Shown here: one piece after another, positions 52,515 to 63,766 of the stretch
Numbering within the stretch: position 1 is the first letter of the stretch
Layout: every line of letters starts with the position of its first letter
NCBI RefSeq assembly: GCF_964656455.1
Contig: NC_135721.1
Location: forward strand, 88,454,754 to 88,518,753
Length of the DNA stretch: 64,000 bases
Direction of reading: 5' to 3'
Origin: Halichoerus grypus
Taxonomy: Eukaryota > Chordata > Mammalia > Carnivora > Phocidae
Made by a program: the position numbers and the translations under genes
Notes under the pieces: model-generated
What the model was told of the DNA's origin: nothing
Seen by the model: the letters and a program-made list of their open reading frames with translations, nothing else
Databases searched by the model: none

Positions 52515-54485
52515 TTGAAACAAGGAAGAATCAGATTCTTTCCTTGGTCAGATTTCACTTTTTAGAGCCAGGACTTGGTGTTTGGCAATACCCAGTCATT
52601 AGAATAAAAGAAGACTCACATGAAGCAATTAATGTGGGAGACATTGAATACTTCATACATGGTGAACTTGAGTGGTCTTGATGGGATGGGGGAACTTGGG
52701 TGGCAATAAGATCAATGTATTATGTTGCTTTCTAGCTTGGTATCTAATGTATACCTTTTTGAAACTCTTTCTATTGGTACAAGATCAAAAGCTAGATAAT
52801 TTCTTGGTTCTTTGTTATGTAAAGTGTAATTCAGAGTCACTCGGGCTCTTCATTTAAAGAGAAATGTTTTCTTTGTTGATATTCTGATAGAAATGTGCCA
52901 ACACTATCATCCCTCTAGATAGTTTAGTGTTTGCAGATAAAAGAAAAGGAAAGAAAAATTGGATTTCTGTAGACTTTCATTTTAAGAGGAAAAGCTGGTT
53001 ATTCTAATGATTTTATTTTTTTGAATTCTGAATTGAAAAGAGATTGCTGTATTTGAAAACTAAAGATGGGAGTGAGTTTGTGCAACTGATTTTTGTCAGT
53101 TTAGTTTTAACTTCTGTATTTAATTCTTTTTTTTGCATGTAAGTCTATATATGTATATTAGTTGCATTGTTACATATGTATATTTTGTATGTAATGCCAC
53201 TTTATATTTCCATTTCATCTTACATTATTATTCATTGCTCTTTTATGTGCTCCAATGAAGTCATTGTTTCTATATGTGTTTTCTGATTGACAAGTTGAAT
53301 AAAGAAATTGATTTTCTTTGGCATAAAACTAAGTATTGGGTCACGCAGGAAAGCCTTTGGAAAACAAATAGAGCAATCCTTTTGTCAAGGCTAATATTTC
53401 AGTTTTTCAAGCTACTTGCATGACTAGAGTGATAACCGATCTTAGAACAAGCATTTGATATTGATTTGCCAGTCTGGAGTAACAAGTTACTGCTTCACTT
53501 CTTATCAAGAATTAAATCAAAATAATCCTGTGCCCTATATAATATGTATCTTGAGAGTTCTCCTGCATGATTTATGTGCTGCAGTGTAACAGGGATAAAT
53601 GTTGAAGAATCATGTGACATTAGATAAAGGTTGTACATTACTGCTACATAATTTTATTAGATAGTAAATCTTAATTTGATATACACAAAAAGCTGTTGCA
53701 GAGGTTCTTAAAAAGTTGAGGGACACATTGTATTATAAGAATTTGCATCTTTTTTTATTAATCCTGATGAATTCTTAGCCCATAAGGCTTTTTATTATCC
53801 AATAAAAATCCCAAATGGGAAATACTGATTTGCTTGCAAAACATAGACCTTTTTGCAAATCAGAATTGATTATCATTCAAAGCTGATATTAGAAATAAAA
53901 ATTCTGTATTGTTTTCTCTTCTCAAAATTAAAATATGAGGCTATAATTAGGTACTCTGTGTTTCATATAAAAGTCAGATAGTATTTTGTTTGCATATTTT
54001 AAATTTATTTCCAGAATTTACCATCTGGTAAATGGTTTGAGTTAATTTCAGAGAGTTGCAAGTAACTCAGATGTTTCATACAGAAATAACAATTCATGTA
54101 TCCCATATTTGTGTGTATAAGTCTATATGCAATAAGCTTATTGTAGCTCAGATATTTGAAATAAATTCAGAGTTAATATTGGATCTTTTTCTTATAACTC
54201 CTCTTCCTACCCCAAGGCCATAGAACTTTTAGGATTTTTTTTTTTTTTTGATGATGTAGGTCTGTTTCTTGCTTATGCTACATGTTGGTAATGTGTCAAT
54301 GGGAGTGGGGGCTTTTTGTGACAGTGACCCCACTCAGGCACCCTATTGAAGGAAAACTACATCTCTGTGCTTCCGTATTTTGCAAGGGAGGAGATGTGGA
54401 TATGACATATGTGAGGATATGCATACTGTTCCTAAACGAGCTCCCAGCTCCCAGCAATTGTGTGTGGAATTGGCAAGCTGGTTCC
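52515..54485. other. AT-rich single-copy DNA, candidate conserved noncoding stretch
   Basis: About 2 kb with no recognised transposon. 53380-53720 is non-repetitive and AT-rich. The plus open frame at 52672-52857 has no domain. Confidence 0.42.
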
Positions 54486-54489
54486 AAAA

Positions 54490-54832
54490 TATGTATGACA
54501 AATATAAAGGGTCAAGAATATCAAGACAATCTTGAAAAAGAATAAGGCTGTAGGACTTACTCTGCTGGATATCAAGACTTTTATTACAAAGCTGTAGTAA
54601 TTAAGACATATAGTATTGGCACAGGGATAGGCAAATAGACAAATGGAATTGAAAAAGGAGTCCACAGAACCACACCTATATGAAGACCTGATTTATGGCA
54701 AAAGTTGGCACTGCATAGCAATGGGAAAATAATGGTCTTTTCAACTAATAGAGCTGGGTCATTTGGCTTGCCATGTGGAAAAAAAAATGAAACTGATCAC
54801 TACATCACATCAAAATCAATTTCAGGTGGTTT
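54490..54832 (+). mobile_element. L1 ORF2 fragment, plus orientation
   Basis: 'ggatatcaagacttttattac', 'gctgtagtaattaagacata', 'gtattggcacagggatagg', 'aatggtcttttcaactaatag' and 'atgaaactgatcactacatc' follow the 3' third of L1 ORF2. Frameshifts prevent translation. Confidence 0.75.
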
Positions 54833-54899
54833 TTTCCCCCCTGAACTGACATTGGTTTCAGGCATAGTATGAGGTAGTGGTCAAGTTTAATTCATTGAG

Positions 54900-55185
54900 T
54901 TGACTAGATCATTGATAGAACATAGATCATTAACAAGTTTAATATAATATTGCCAGCATCTCAGAAATCTCTCCTGGGCATCTTTCCAATCATTATTCTT
55001 TCCCCTTTTTTCCCCAGAGATAGCCATTATCCTGAATTCTAATACTAAAGTTATAGTTACTTGTTTTTGTACATCATACAAATGGAAGTACATAGTAGCT
55101 ATTCTTCTCTGTATTGCTTCTTTCACTCACTGTTGTGTCTGTGAGATTTATTTAGTTGTTGGATATAGTTGTAGTTCTTAAGAAG
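54900..55185 (-). mobile_element. Old L1M fragment, antisense
   Basis: 'gagatagccattatcctgaattc', 'catcatacaaatggaagtac' and 'cttctttcactcactgttgtg' resemble the reverse of an old L1 3' region. Confidence 0.5.
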
Positions 55186-55240
55186 TGTGGAGTTATGTTT
55201 CTCCTCCCTAAAAGTGGAGTATCTATATAAATTATTTGGA

Positions 55241-55286
55241 TTTATTTATTTATTTATTTAGTTAGTTAGTTAGTTAGTTAGTTAGT
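55241..55286. repeat. Compound (TTTA)n-(GTTA)n microsatellite
   Basis: Five TTTA units (55241-55260) switch directly to six GTTA units (55261-55286). Confidence 0.93.
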
Positions 55287-55800
55287 ATGGACTCATGGGT
55301 GTTCCTTTTTTACTTTGGGTTAATATTCCAATACTGTTTTAGTTATTTTCTTGTTCAAATTGCTCCAGCTTTGGCCTATGGAAACTTTTTCAGTTGGCTT
55401 CTAGATTTTTTGGACATATGCCCATCATTGGTGGTGGTGGTGGTCTTGCTTTTTGGTGCTACAAGTTTATTCAGACCTATCTTGTATATTTTCTGTGTCA
55501 GTCCTAAAGTCAGCCATTTCTTCAAGAAGCCCTGGTTCCTTTCATTGGAGAATGGTTTTAGAAACCAAGATCTGAATGCTTGCTCATTGCCACTGAGGTG
55601 TTGACGTTTCTAGGCCCAGTCAGCTGACAGAACAAGGAGATATATGTGTATATCCTAACCTGTGTATATATACACATATCTATAAATATTTACATATGTA
55701 TCCACCTGCATATATATTAAGCTGAACATAAGTTCAGGCTGATGTCTCCAGCTCTAACCCATTATCACATGGATTGCATAGATCCTTCCAGCTTCCTCCC
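55287..55800 (-). mobile_element. Old L1M fragment, antisense
   Basis: 'tatggactcatgggtgttcc', 'gttcaaattgctccagctttgg', 'ttccagtcggctt'-like text near 55392, 'aagccctggttcctttcattggagaatgg', 'ctgacagaacaaggagatatatg' and 'ctgatgtctccagctctaaccc' match the reverse of an old L1. The 105-codon plus frame (55287-55604) is a shadow. Confidence 0.65.
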
Positions 55801-56045
55801 CTTTCTTATGTGAAGAAAACCCCAAGGTTTTTTGGCCAATTGGAAGAATGGAGTTGCTATTTACTGAGATGGAGAAGACTGCATGGGAGCAAAATTGGGG
55901 TGAACTTCTAGAATACTGTTATTCTGTTGAGTGACGTGAATTAAATAGATAATATTTTATTTATTGTAAATGCTAATAAAATATGTATAACATTTATAAT
56001 TGTTAAATAATTTTTAACTCAGATTGCTACTTTATTTCTTTTGTC
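55800..56045. other. AT-rich unassigned DNA
   Basis: No clear repeat or gene. Confidence 0.4.
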
Positions 56046-56049
56046 TTAA

Positions 56050-57150
56050 ATTACAGTAAAATACGTGCAACATAAAATTTACCATTTTAACCATTTTTAA
56101 GTGTACAGTTCAGTAGTGTTAAATGCAGCAAATCTCTAGAGCTGTTGTCATCTTGCAAAACTGAAACTCTCTGTCCATTAAACAATTCGCCATTTGTCTC
56201 TCCCCCCCCGCCCCCCCGCCTTTCGCAACCACCTTCTGCTTTCTGTCTCTGAATTTGCCTGCTCTATGTGCTTCATATAAGTGGAATCATACAGTATTTG
56301 TCTCTTTATGATTGGCTCATTCACTTAGCATAATATCCTCAAGGTCTGTCCATGTTGTATGTACTAGTTTGATAGGATTATAGAACAAAATACCACAGAT
56401 GGGATGGCTTAAACAGCAGAAATTTATTTTCCCACAAGGCTGGAATTCCAGGATCAAAGAGTCAGCAGGTTTGGTTTGTTCCGAAGCCTCTCTCCTCAGC
56501 TTGCAGATGGCTTCTGTCTTTCCGCCTCTTCACATGGTCTTTTCTCTGTGCGCAGATGTGCCTGGTGTCTCCCTGGTAAGTCCAAATTTCCTTTTCTTGG
56601 AAGGACACCAGTCAGATTGAATTCGGACCCACCCTGATGAGTCATTGCAACTGAATCGCCTCGTTAGAGTCCCTGCCTCCACGTGCAGTCACATTCTGAG
56701 GTACTGGGGCTTAGGGCTTCAATGTAGGAATTTAGGAAGGACACAGTTTAGCCGATAAGATTGTAGTATATGTCAAGTGCCAGAAGTTCCTTCCTTATAA
56801 GGCTGAATATATTCCATCATATGTGTAAACCACAGTTCGTTTATCCATTCATTGGTCACTTGGGTTGCTTCCACCTCTTGGGTGTTACAAATAACGCTGC
56901 TCTGAACATGGATATATAGATACCTCTTTGAGACCTTGCTTTCAATTCTTCTGGGCATATGCCAGAAGTAGGATTGTTAAGTCCTATTGTAATTCTATGT
57001 TTAGCTTTTTGAGGAACCGCCATACCGTTTTCTAATGCAGCTGCACCATTTTACATTCCCACCGAAGTGTGCACAGGGCTCCAGTGTCTCCACATCCTCG
57101 CCGACACTGGTTATTGTCTGCGTCTTAGAGCTGCCATCCTAATCTGTACG
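56050..57150 (-). mobile_element. L1M 3' end, antisense, split by a MaLR LTR
   Basis: Left part (to 56359): 'accattttaaccatttttaag', 'ttgcaaaactgaaactctc', 'gtggaatcatacagtatttg', 'cttagcataatatcctcaagg'. Right part (from 56766): 'ttccttccttataaggctg', 'ttgggtgttacaaataacgctgctctgaac', 'gaggaaccgccataccgtt', 'catcctcgccgacactggttattg'. The two halves are collinear. Confidence 0.88.
56360..56760 (-). mobile_element. MaLR solo LTR (MLT1A type), antisense, inside the L1
   Basis: Begins TGTACTAGTTTGATAGG and contains 'aaaataccacagatggg', 'gcttgcagatggcttctg', 'ggacaccagtcagattg', 'cacattctgaggtactgggg'. Exact 5-bp duplications TTGTA flank it at 56355-56359 and 56761-56765. A solo LTR implies recombination between the two LTRs of a provirus. 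Confidence 0.9.
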
Positions 57151-57184
57151 AAGTGTGCGAAGAATCAAACACACCAAACAAAAA

Positions 57185-58075
57185 CAAAGGAAAAAGAAAG
57201 TTTTATTTCTTCTATTTCTCAGGAATAGCCAGCATTAACATCTTGGTATTCTCTTAGATTTTTTTCTATGTATATATGTGTGTATGTGCACACACACATA
57301 CACTTTTGTATAATTTTAACAAACTTTGATCATTTGCTTATGTAATTCTTATCCTGTTTTTTTTCTTTAACATTACATTATGAGTATTTCCTGTGTCATT
57401 AGGTATTATTGAAATACATGAGTTTTAATGGCTACAGTAAATAATGATTTAATTATTTTCTGATTATTGCACATCAGGTTGCTTCTAGTTTCCCCTCTTA
57501 TATACAGTTCTTGGATGAAATTTCATCTGCATAAATCTCTTCATTTCTGACAATTTCCTTTGAACAGATTCCTAAGAGGAGATTAGCAAGGTAAAAGATT
57601 CTTTTTATGTTTTATTTTGTTTTATTTTTTTTAAAGATTTTATTTATTTATTTGACAGAGACACAGCGAGAGAGGGAACACAAGCAGGGGGTGTGGGAGA
57701 GGGAGAAGCAGGCTTCCCGCTGAGCAGGGAGCCCGATGCTGGGCTCGATCCCAGGACCCTGGGATCATGACCTGAGCCAAAGGCAGACGCCTAACGACTG
57801 AGCCACCCAGGCACCCCTAAAAGATTCTTTTTAAAGGTTCTGAATATGAATTACAAAATGCAGAACTGTTTTCAGGAACCTGGTTCTGATCTAGGCTCCC
57901 TCCAGCCACATGGGAAATACCACTGTCACCCAACACTTACCAGGATTGAATATAAATTTTCCAACTCACTTAAAAATTTTTTTCTAATTGGGTAGGTAAA
58001 AATGGTTTCACTTTGATTTGCTCTGCATTTCTTTATTAGTGAGGATGTGCAGTTGTTACAAATTTATTATTCTTT
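57185..58075 (-). mobile_element. Old L1/HAL1-like fragment, antisense, split by a Can-SINE
   Basis: 'agccagcattaacatcttgg', 'ttgcacatcaggttgcttctag', 'tcctttgaacagattcctaag', then after the SINE 'aaaatggtttcactttgatttgctctgcatttc'. Fits an old L1 in reverse. A (TG/CA) stretch lies at 57278-57302. Confidence 0.55.
57608..57817 (-). mobile_element. Can-SINE (arctoid-type body), minus orientation
   Basis: T-rich run, AAAGATTTTATTTATTTATTTG, ACAGAGACACAGCGAGAGAG, reversed head 'ctgagccacccaggcacccc'. The duplication taaaagattctttttа-type (16 bp) lies at 57592-57607 and 57818-57833. It is the last Can-SINE in the window. Confidence 0.95.
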
Positions 58076-58079
58076 CTCT

Positions 58080-59205
58080 TGTGAATTTAATGTGCCTAAT
58101 AAAATAATTGACATGGATAGAAAATGGCACATTGAATTTGCAGAATTACCAATATTTTCCTAGTATAAGAATAGTATAAGAAGATGCTATTGGTCATAGC
58201 CTTTAATGTTTAAGAATGTATAATATGCCTAATATTAAGAGATGTTGCATTTATTAATGGTAATTTCCTTATTTTATGAGATGTAAATACTAAACAACTT
58301 TTTAAAATATAAATATTTGAAACAGGAAATGCATATTATAATCTGAAGAACAATGCATTTTTATCTAAAATTCCAACATTATTACATACTAACTTGAAAA
58401 GAAATTAATACAGTAAATACTATTTCTCAAACAGCAAACAAAATTAGACTAGATGAGAGCTAAGGAGACGGTCTGACACAAAAAACCAAGGGAGTACTGA
58501 TGAAATTATATGGGGGGAGAGATTAAAGGGGGGTGGTGCGGATGAGGGAATAGAATGGACAGTTAACCAATTTGTAGCCAGGAGAGCAGAATTCAGAGTT
58601 TCTGAAGGGCTTTGGCAATTCCGTAAACGCTTTTTGAGGTAAATTGTTATCCTCCTATAAATTGAAAGTCTCAGACACCTTCGTACCCAGGTTTGTCGCC
58701 TCTATACCCAGGTTTGTCCTATTGAGGTTCTGTATTTCTCTGGAGAAGTAGGCAAGTTGAGTTTATAAAGAGATGTTTCCAGACCTGGTTTGATATGACC
58801 TGGTGTCTTCTGAGTTATCCCTGGGAATTATGCAGATTATTTGTCTGAAACTCAGATAAATCAGTGTAGATGCAAACAGGATGAATACGGTGATTTTTTT
58901 GTTTGTTTGGCATGCTTAAGTACAGGGGAATTACTGACAGATTCAGAAAGGCTTTGATCAACATGGAGTTTGGTTGGATTAAAGTCTACAGGTTAGGTTT
59001 GTGGAGAGATCTGTTCAGTTCATCCTTGGGGAGGAGGAATGAGGGGGGAGGGGGACAGAGCCTGGCCTGGTAGGGAGAGCCAGGATCCCAGGAGAGTGTT
59101 GCATATAAACCTGTGCTCTATTTACTAATCATTGCCTTAATTTTATATTTTGCATGTTTATAGATAGTTCAGAAGGGAAAAACAAATTAAAACTTAACAC
59201 TGTCA
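58080..59205. other. AT-rich single-copy DNA
   Basis: The 14-mer tacccaggtttgtc occurs at 58684-58697 and 58705-58718, a 21-bp period. No gene or transposon was recognised. Confidence 0.4.
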
Positions 59206-59209
59206 ATAT

Positions 59210-59690
59210 TTTAAAAATATGCTTTGTATTAAAAAAGTAATGTGCTTGTAAAACGTCCAAGCTAGACAGAAGAATATAAATTCCTTCCCACCCCCTGCCA
59301 CTTCATCGTTCACTTCAGAGATAAGTATTTTAAGATTTTCAAATGTCTGTAAAAGCACACATGTTATTTTATGTAAAAGAGATTATATCATCTATGCTCT
59401 TCTACAGCTTATTCTTTCCACTTAATATGTATGTCTTGGATATTTTTCCATGTCTGTACTATTAGATCGCCTCCATCCAATGGCTACGTAGTCTCCCATT
59501 GTATGAAAGACCATAATTTGTTAACCAGTCTCCTAAGAATGATATTTAATTGACTTTAAATTTGTTTTTGTTTTGCAGTTTAAATAATGCTGCAGTGACA
59601 TCCTAAATATGAATGGTATATTACTAAATATGAAATCCTCAGGTCAAAGTCAGTATTTAATGACAGCCTGAGATAGATAAGGAGTGGTAT
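59210..59690 (-). mobile_element. Old L1M/HAL1-like fragment, antisense
   Basis: 'taatgtgcttgtaaaacgtcc', 'ggatatttttccatgtctg', 'ttgttaaccagtctcctaag' and 'taaataatgctgcagtgac' fit an old L1 in reverse. Confidence 0.55.
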
Positions 59691-59694
59691 TTCT

Positions 59695-60380
59695 TTCTGC
59701 ACAGTGGGTATTTTAATCACCTCTCTCCAGGCATTAATAATATTTTACCTCGGCAGAGCACTTTAACATTTTCAAAGAATTCTGTGTTCATGACTTCATT
59801 TGCTTCTTACAACCAGTGATCAGTGAATGGATTGGTTTTATTAACCCTGCTAAGGCATGCAGTGTCTCCGAACTTGTCTATGGCTAGACCTTACCTGGGT
59901 CTCCTCATTCTTGGCCTAATATTAATATCTTTGAAAGTAGTGGAGGGTCCTTGGATGTTATAGGCCCAGTGGTAGGAAATGTTCTTGTTCAGTGGGATGT
60001 TTGCTAGGTCTTCCCTTTTATATCATTCCAAGTTGACTCTGAATCACTAGCTTTTTATTCAAGCAAGCTTTAAGTTCAGTGATTTTCAGGTAGGTTTCCC
60101 ATTGAGATATTACAGTATCTTCTATTAATGCATGTATACTTTTAATTCCAAAGGGACAATATGACATTCCCATGTCTCTTTATGCCAGTCATTTAAAGAA
60201 TTATTTGGTAAAACGTAGCTTTATCAACTCCTTGAGGCTGCTGCTTTCAGAATGTATCCGAAAGGCCTTTATGTGTCATAGCATATGCTTTACTGTCCTG
60301 AGAAGACCAGATAAATCTACTCACAGTAGTGCCTGTCCTTACTGGTTATTCAGTGAAAAGAGGGGTTGAGTGAAGATGAA
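59695..60380. other. Single-copy DNA
   Basis: No repeat or exon was recognised. The 65-codon plus frame at 60172-60369 has no domain. Confidence 0.4.
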
Positions 60381-60384
60381 TGTT

Positions 60385-60510
60385 GGCAATTCAGCCATCC
60401 ATCCATTCATTCAACAAATGGTAACTGAGTGCCTAATGTAAGCCAGGGATTGTCCTCAGCTAATTCTGAGAGGTGTGGACACTGCAATCTAGTGGAAGGA
60501 GACCCTTAGG
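60385..60510 (-). mobile_element. L2 3'-end fragment, antisense
   Basis: 'ccattcattcaacaaatggtaactgagtgcctaatg' and 'caatctagtggaaggaga' are the reverse complement of the L2 3' end. Confidence 0.7.
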
Positions 60511-60514
60511 CACT

Positions 60515-61260
60515 CCGAAAGCTGGGCAATCAAGATGGAAGCCCACAGAATGAAATCGTCCTGCTAACTCAACAGAAGGCTAATTGATTTTGAATTGCCA
60601 GAGATCAAAGATGAAGAGAGAAGTCAAATGTTTCTTCTCCTGTCTCTCCCTCTAGTATGTGCCCCTAACTTCCCAACCTTGTTCTGGGCACAGCATTTTG
60701 AGAAAGAAGAACCTTCTCGTAGACATTCTTCACAATAAATTTATCTTAATGGCACAGAGCCGCCACCTATATTGCCTGTGACATTGGATTTACTCTCTTG
60801 TGTATGGTTGTATATTAGACACATTAAAAAAGACAGAAAGAGTAAGGAGTGAGGGAATAGAGGAAAGGAGAAGGGGAGGAAGGTATTTTAAGATAACATG
60901 AAGCAAATATGTTGGCAGAATATGTATGAGTGTCCTCTTTATAACATTTCTTAAAGAACTGTGATAATTATCATCATGTGCAGGCAGCCCCATAATATAT
61001 AATATTCCTAATGTTCTAGGGATCTAATAAAATATTTTTATGATAGATTACATGTCTAATTAAAATTGGGAACTTGTGAATGATCCATCAGCCTTAGGAA
61101 GACCCCTTGGTTTTCTGACATTCTGTTATACGGATATTTAGAATTAATCATCTTTACTGTCACTAGCACCTAATGAATTATAGAACTATAGAGTTCAAAT
61201 AAATCATAATTTTAACATCTTCCTCTAACTCAAGCTTAATCGATTATAGAGCTTTCACCG
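60515..61260. other. Single-copy DNA
   Basis: No repeat or exon was recognised. Confidence 0.4.
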
Positions 61261-61264
61261 TGGT

Positions 61265-61370
61265 AAGTTAGAGAAATGTCCTCAAGAATGGGTATTTTTT
61301 CATGTCTAGCAGGCATTTTGTATATAGTAAGTGTTAATTAAATTTTTTTGAATAAAAATATATTTTTAAA
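61265..61370 (+). mobile_element. L2/MIR 3'-end fragment
   Basis: 'gtctagcaggcattttgtatatagtaagtgttaattaaa' resembles an L2 or MIR 3' end in plus orientation, highly diverged. Confidence 0.42.
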
Positions 61371-61374
61371 CACT

Positions 61375-61855
61375 TCAGTTGTTTTTAATATCCAGAACTT
61401 CTGTGGAACTTAGAATTTTAATTCTAACAAGGTTACTGCTTAGGCAACTAATTTAAATTTTCTAAGCCTCATTTCTCCATTGAAGACAGGCATTTATCTG
61501 TAAAATGAACAGAAGAATGTTTATGGCACAGATTTTGTTTCATTTTTATATTTGCATGTTCATTTATTAAAATTCTGTGTTTTTCATAAATAAGGGCTAC
61601 ATAACAGTTTGTTGAGAGGGATAATAAAATAATAAAACTTTCTTTACACACTTTCCAGCACCAAACAGTTGCTCAGTATTACTATTAATTTGATTCCCAT
61701 TGTTATACTCTACAACCACAAAGAACATTCTAAGACCCAGGCTTTGAATGGATTTTTATCCTGTTTGTTCAAATTGTGGTATATATATGTATATACGCTA
61801 AATTTTGAAAAGGAATGAGAAAAAATTTTAAAAATCATTTACCATGTATTTTTAA
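61375..61855. other. AT-rich single-copy DNA
   Basis: A weak MIR-like stretch lies near 61440-61510. No gene was recognised. Confidence 0.35.
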
Positions 61856-61859
61856 AGTA

Positions 61860-63300
61860 CTTGGAGTATTATTTTCAGCACCTCCTCCATGCCAGGCAGT
61901 ATTCTAGGTGCTGAGAATACAGAAAGTATTTACAGAAAGTCGACACAGGTCCTCTTCTGGGGAGCTGAACATTTAATGGAGGATTCAGATAATTCATGTA
62001 AGAAAAGTGATTAGAGGGAGAGTATAGGGTTCTATGTAGGACATAGGTCAGGACTTGGGTCTGTTGAGGGCGTCAGGGAATGTTTTTGAGAGGGAAGCAC
62101 CACTAAATTGAGACCTTCAGAATCAGGAGGAGAGCATACCCCTGGGCTCTAAGAGAGGCCATAGTGTAGAGATTGGGGGAGCTCTGAGCTGACATTGGAG
62201 AGATAAGCAGGGACCAGGCCCTGCAGGGTCATGGATGCCAGATTTGGATTCTGTCCAAGGGAGGGTGGAGCATACAGTGACATGATCAAACTGATATTTT
62301 AGGAAACACCACTTCACTGTGGAAGGGCAAATGACAGGAAGAACAACTGGGAGGCCCTGTGGGAGGCACTGTGAAGGATTAGGAGAGAGCCACTGGTGAC
62401 GCGGACTGAAGAGGTGGCGGTGGAGAAGGAAGAAGACAGTTGGACAAATTTGAGTGATATTGACAGGACTGAGGGGTTGACTGGATGCCCTTGTTTCTGA
62501 CCCAAGCAACTATGTGGGTAGTGGTGCCATCCACCGACATAGGCAACAGAGTGGAGGCAGAGGCTGGGGTCAGGGAGTGGTGATAAGCTATGTGTAGACT
62601 TGCTGGGCTCTGTGTAACTGTGGGAAATATGACTTGAGAAGATCAGGTGGATAGTTGCATAATTGGGTCTGGAGCCTAGAGGAGAGATTTGGTCTTGGAG
62701 CCTTGCATGTCACTAATATAAAGATGGCACCTGAAGGCAAAGAATGAATGACATCACCAGGAAGACTGTCACATGAGAAGAGACTCGGCCTAGACACAAG
62801 GTCTTGCCCAGAACCCTGAGTGGCAATGAACTCTAAAGGAGCGGCATAAGAGTAGAGACATGCATAGCACACTCAGGAGTAGCCCAAAAGGCAGGAGGTG
62901 AATCATGAGTATAGATTTCCATAGAGCCTAGGGAAGAAAGCTTCTCAAAAGGCAATGGTAGCTGTGCAGGAGGTTGGGGAGTGAAAAGTATCCATTGAAT
63001 GCCTAGTGGGGAAGTTGTGACCTTGCTGTGAAGAGCAGAGCCAGATCACATGGGTTTAGGAAAACCAGGAATTAGAGAGAGACAGCAAATGTGGATAGCT
63101 CTGCAGAAAACAGTGGCCGATGGAGAGCAACAGCCAGAAGGGGACAGCAGCTCAGGGAGGACTTGCCATTTTTTTTTTTAGAAGATAGGAGGGCCTTGAA
63201 TGGGTTTATTAATTGATGAAAAAAACCCAGTGGAGACCAAGATGGTGACTAATTAGGAGAAAGTGGCATCTGTGGGAAGGTGGGGTTGGGGGCAATAGGC
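61860..63300 (-). mobile_element. Long L2 LINE relic, antisense (about 1.4 kb)
   Basis: The left end is the reversed L2 3' terminus ('ccatgccaggcagtattctagg'). It continues with 'gaccaggccctgcagggtcatgg', 'gatttggattctgtccaag', 'gatcaggtggatagttgcataattgggtctggag', 'gcagcaaatgtggatagctctgcag'-like text near 63085-63105, and 'gaagataggagggcc'. This is the order of L2 read in reverse into its ORF2. The G/A-rich strand creates stop-poor minus-strand frames (62123-62509 and 62588-62872) that are not genes. Confidence 0.7.
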
Positions 63301-63301
63301 T

Positions 63302-63684
63302 TCAGAGTCCAAGTAGGAGAGTTAGCCTGAGGAGGAGAAAAGAGGAAGTGGGGCGGGGAGGAGGATGTAAGGCCTGAGGTGGCAGGTGAGGTGAGAAAGG
63401 TTGGAGGATGGGAAGTTGAGGGAGCATCTGCCCATTGGCTTCTGTTTCCCTGTGACTGAGGAACTGAGCCCAGGTCTCATACCCCAGACCTGCATTCCTG
63501 GTGACATAGAGGCTCCATCCTCTCAGTGGTTCTGTGTTCTCATGCAGACACTGAGGATTTAACTTCGTATTTTCCTCTTCCCTCCTCCCTTTACCCACCA
63601 AGACTTCTAGCTAAGCCGATAAACTGCTCTGTACTAAAATAGGTCATTCTCATCTTCAAAACAGGATCTCTTTCCCTCTCAGAT
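63302..63684. other. Single-copy DNA
   Basis: Purine-rich start, then ordinary sequence. The minus-strand 99-codon frame (63302-63601) has no recognised domain. Confidence 0.4.
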
Positions 63685-63700
63685 AAATTAATAGGTCTAT

Positions 63701-63750
63701 GTACCCCTGAAACAAATAATATATGTTAATAAAAAAAGAATAAAAAAATT
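63701..63750 (+). mobile_element. 50-bp L1 3'-end micro-insertion
   Basis: 'gtacccctgaaacaaataat', 'atatgttaat' and an A-rich tail match the L1 3' UTR just before its internal A tract. A perfect 16-bp duplication, aaattaataggtctat, brackets it at 63685-63700 and 63751-63766. Confidence 0.88.
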
Positions 63751-63766
63751 AAATTAATAGGTCTAT

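Noticed and set aside
53160..53310. AATAAA-containing AT-rich stretch as a gene 3' end
   Set aside because: There is no upstream coding sequence. AATAAA is expected by chance in AT-rich DNA.
62123..62509. 128-codon minus-strand frame
   Set aside because: It lies within an antisense L2 relic whose G/A-rich plus strand leaves few stops on the minus strand.
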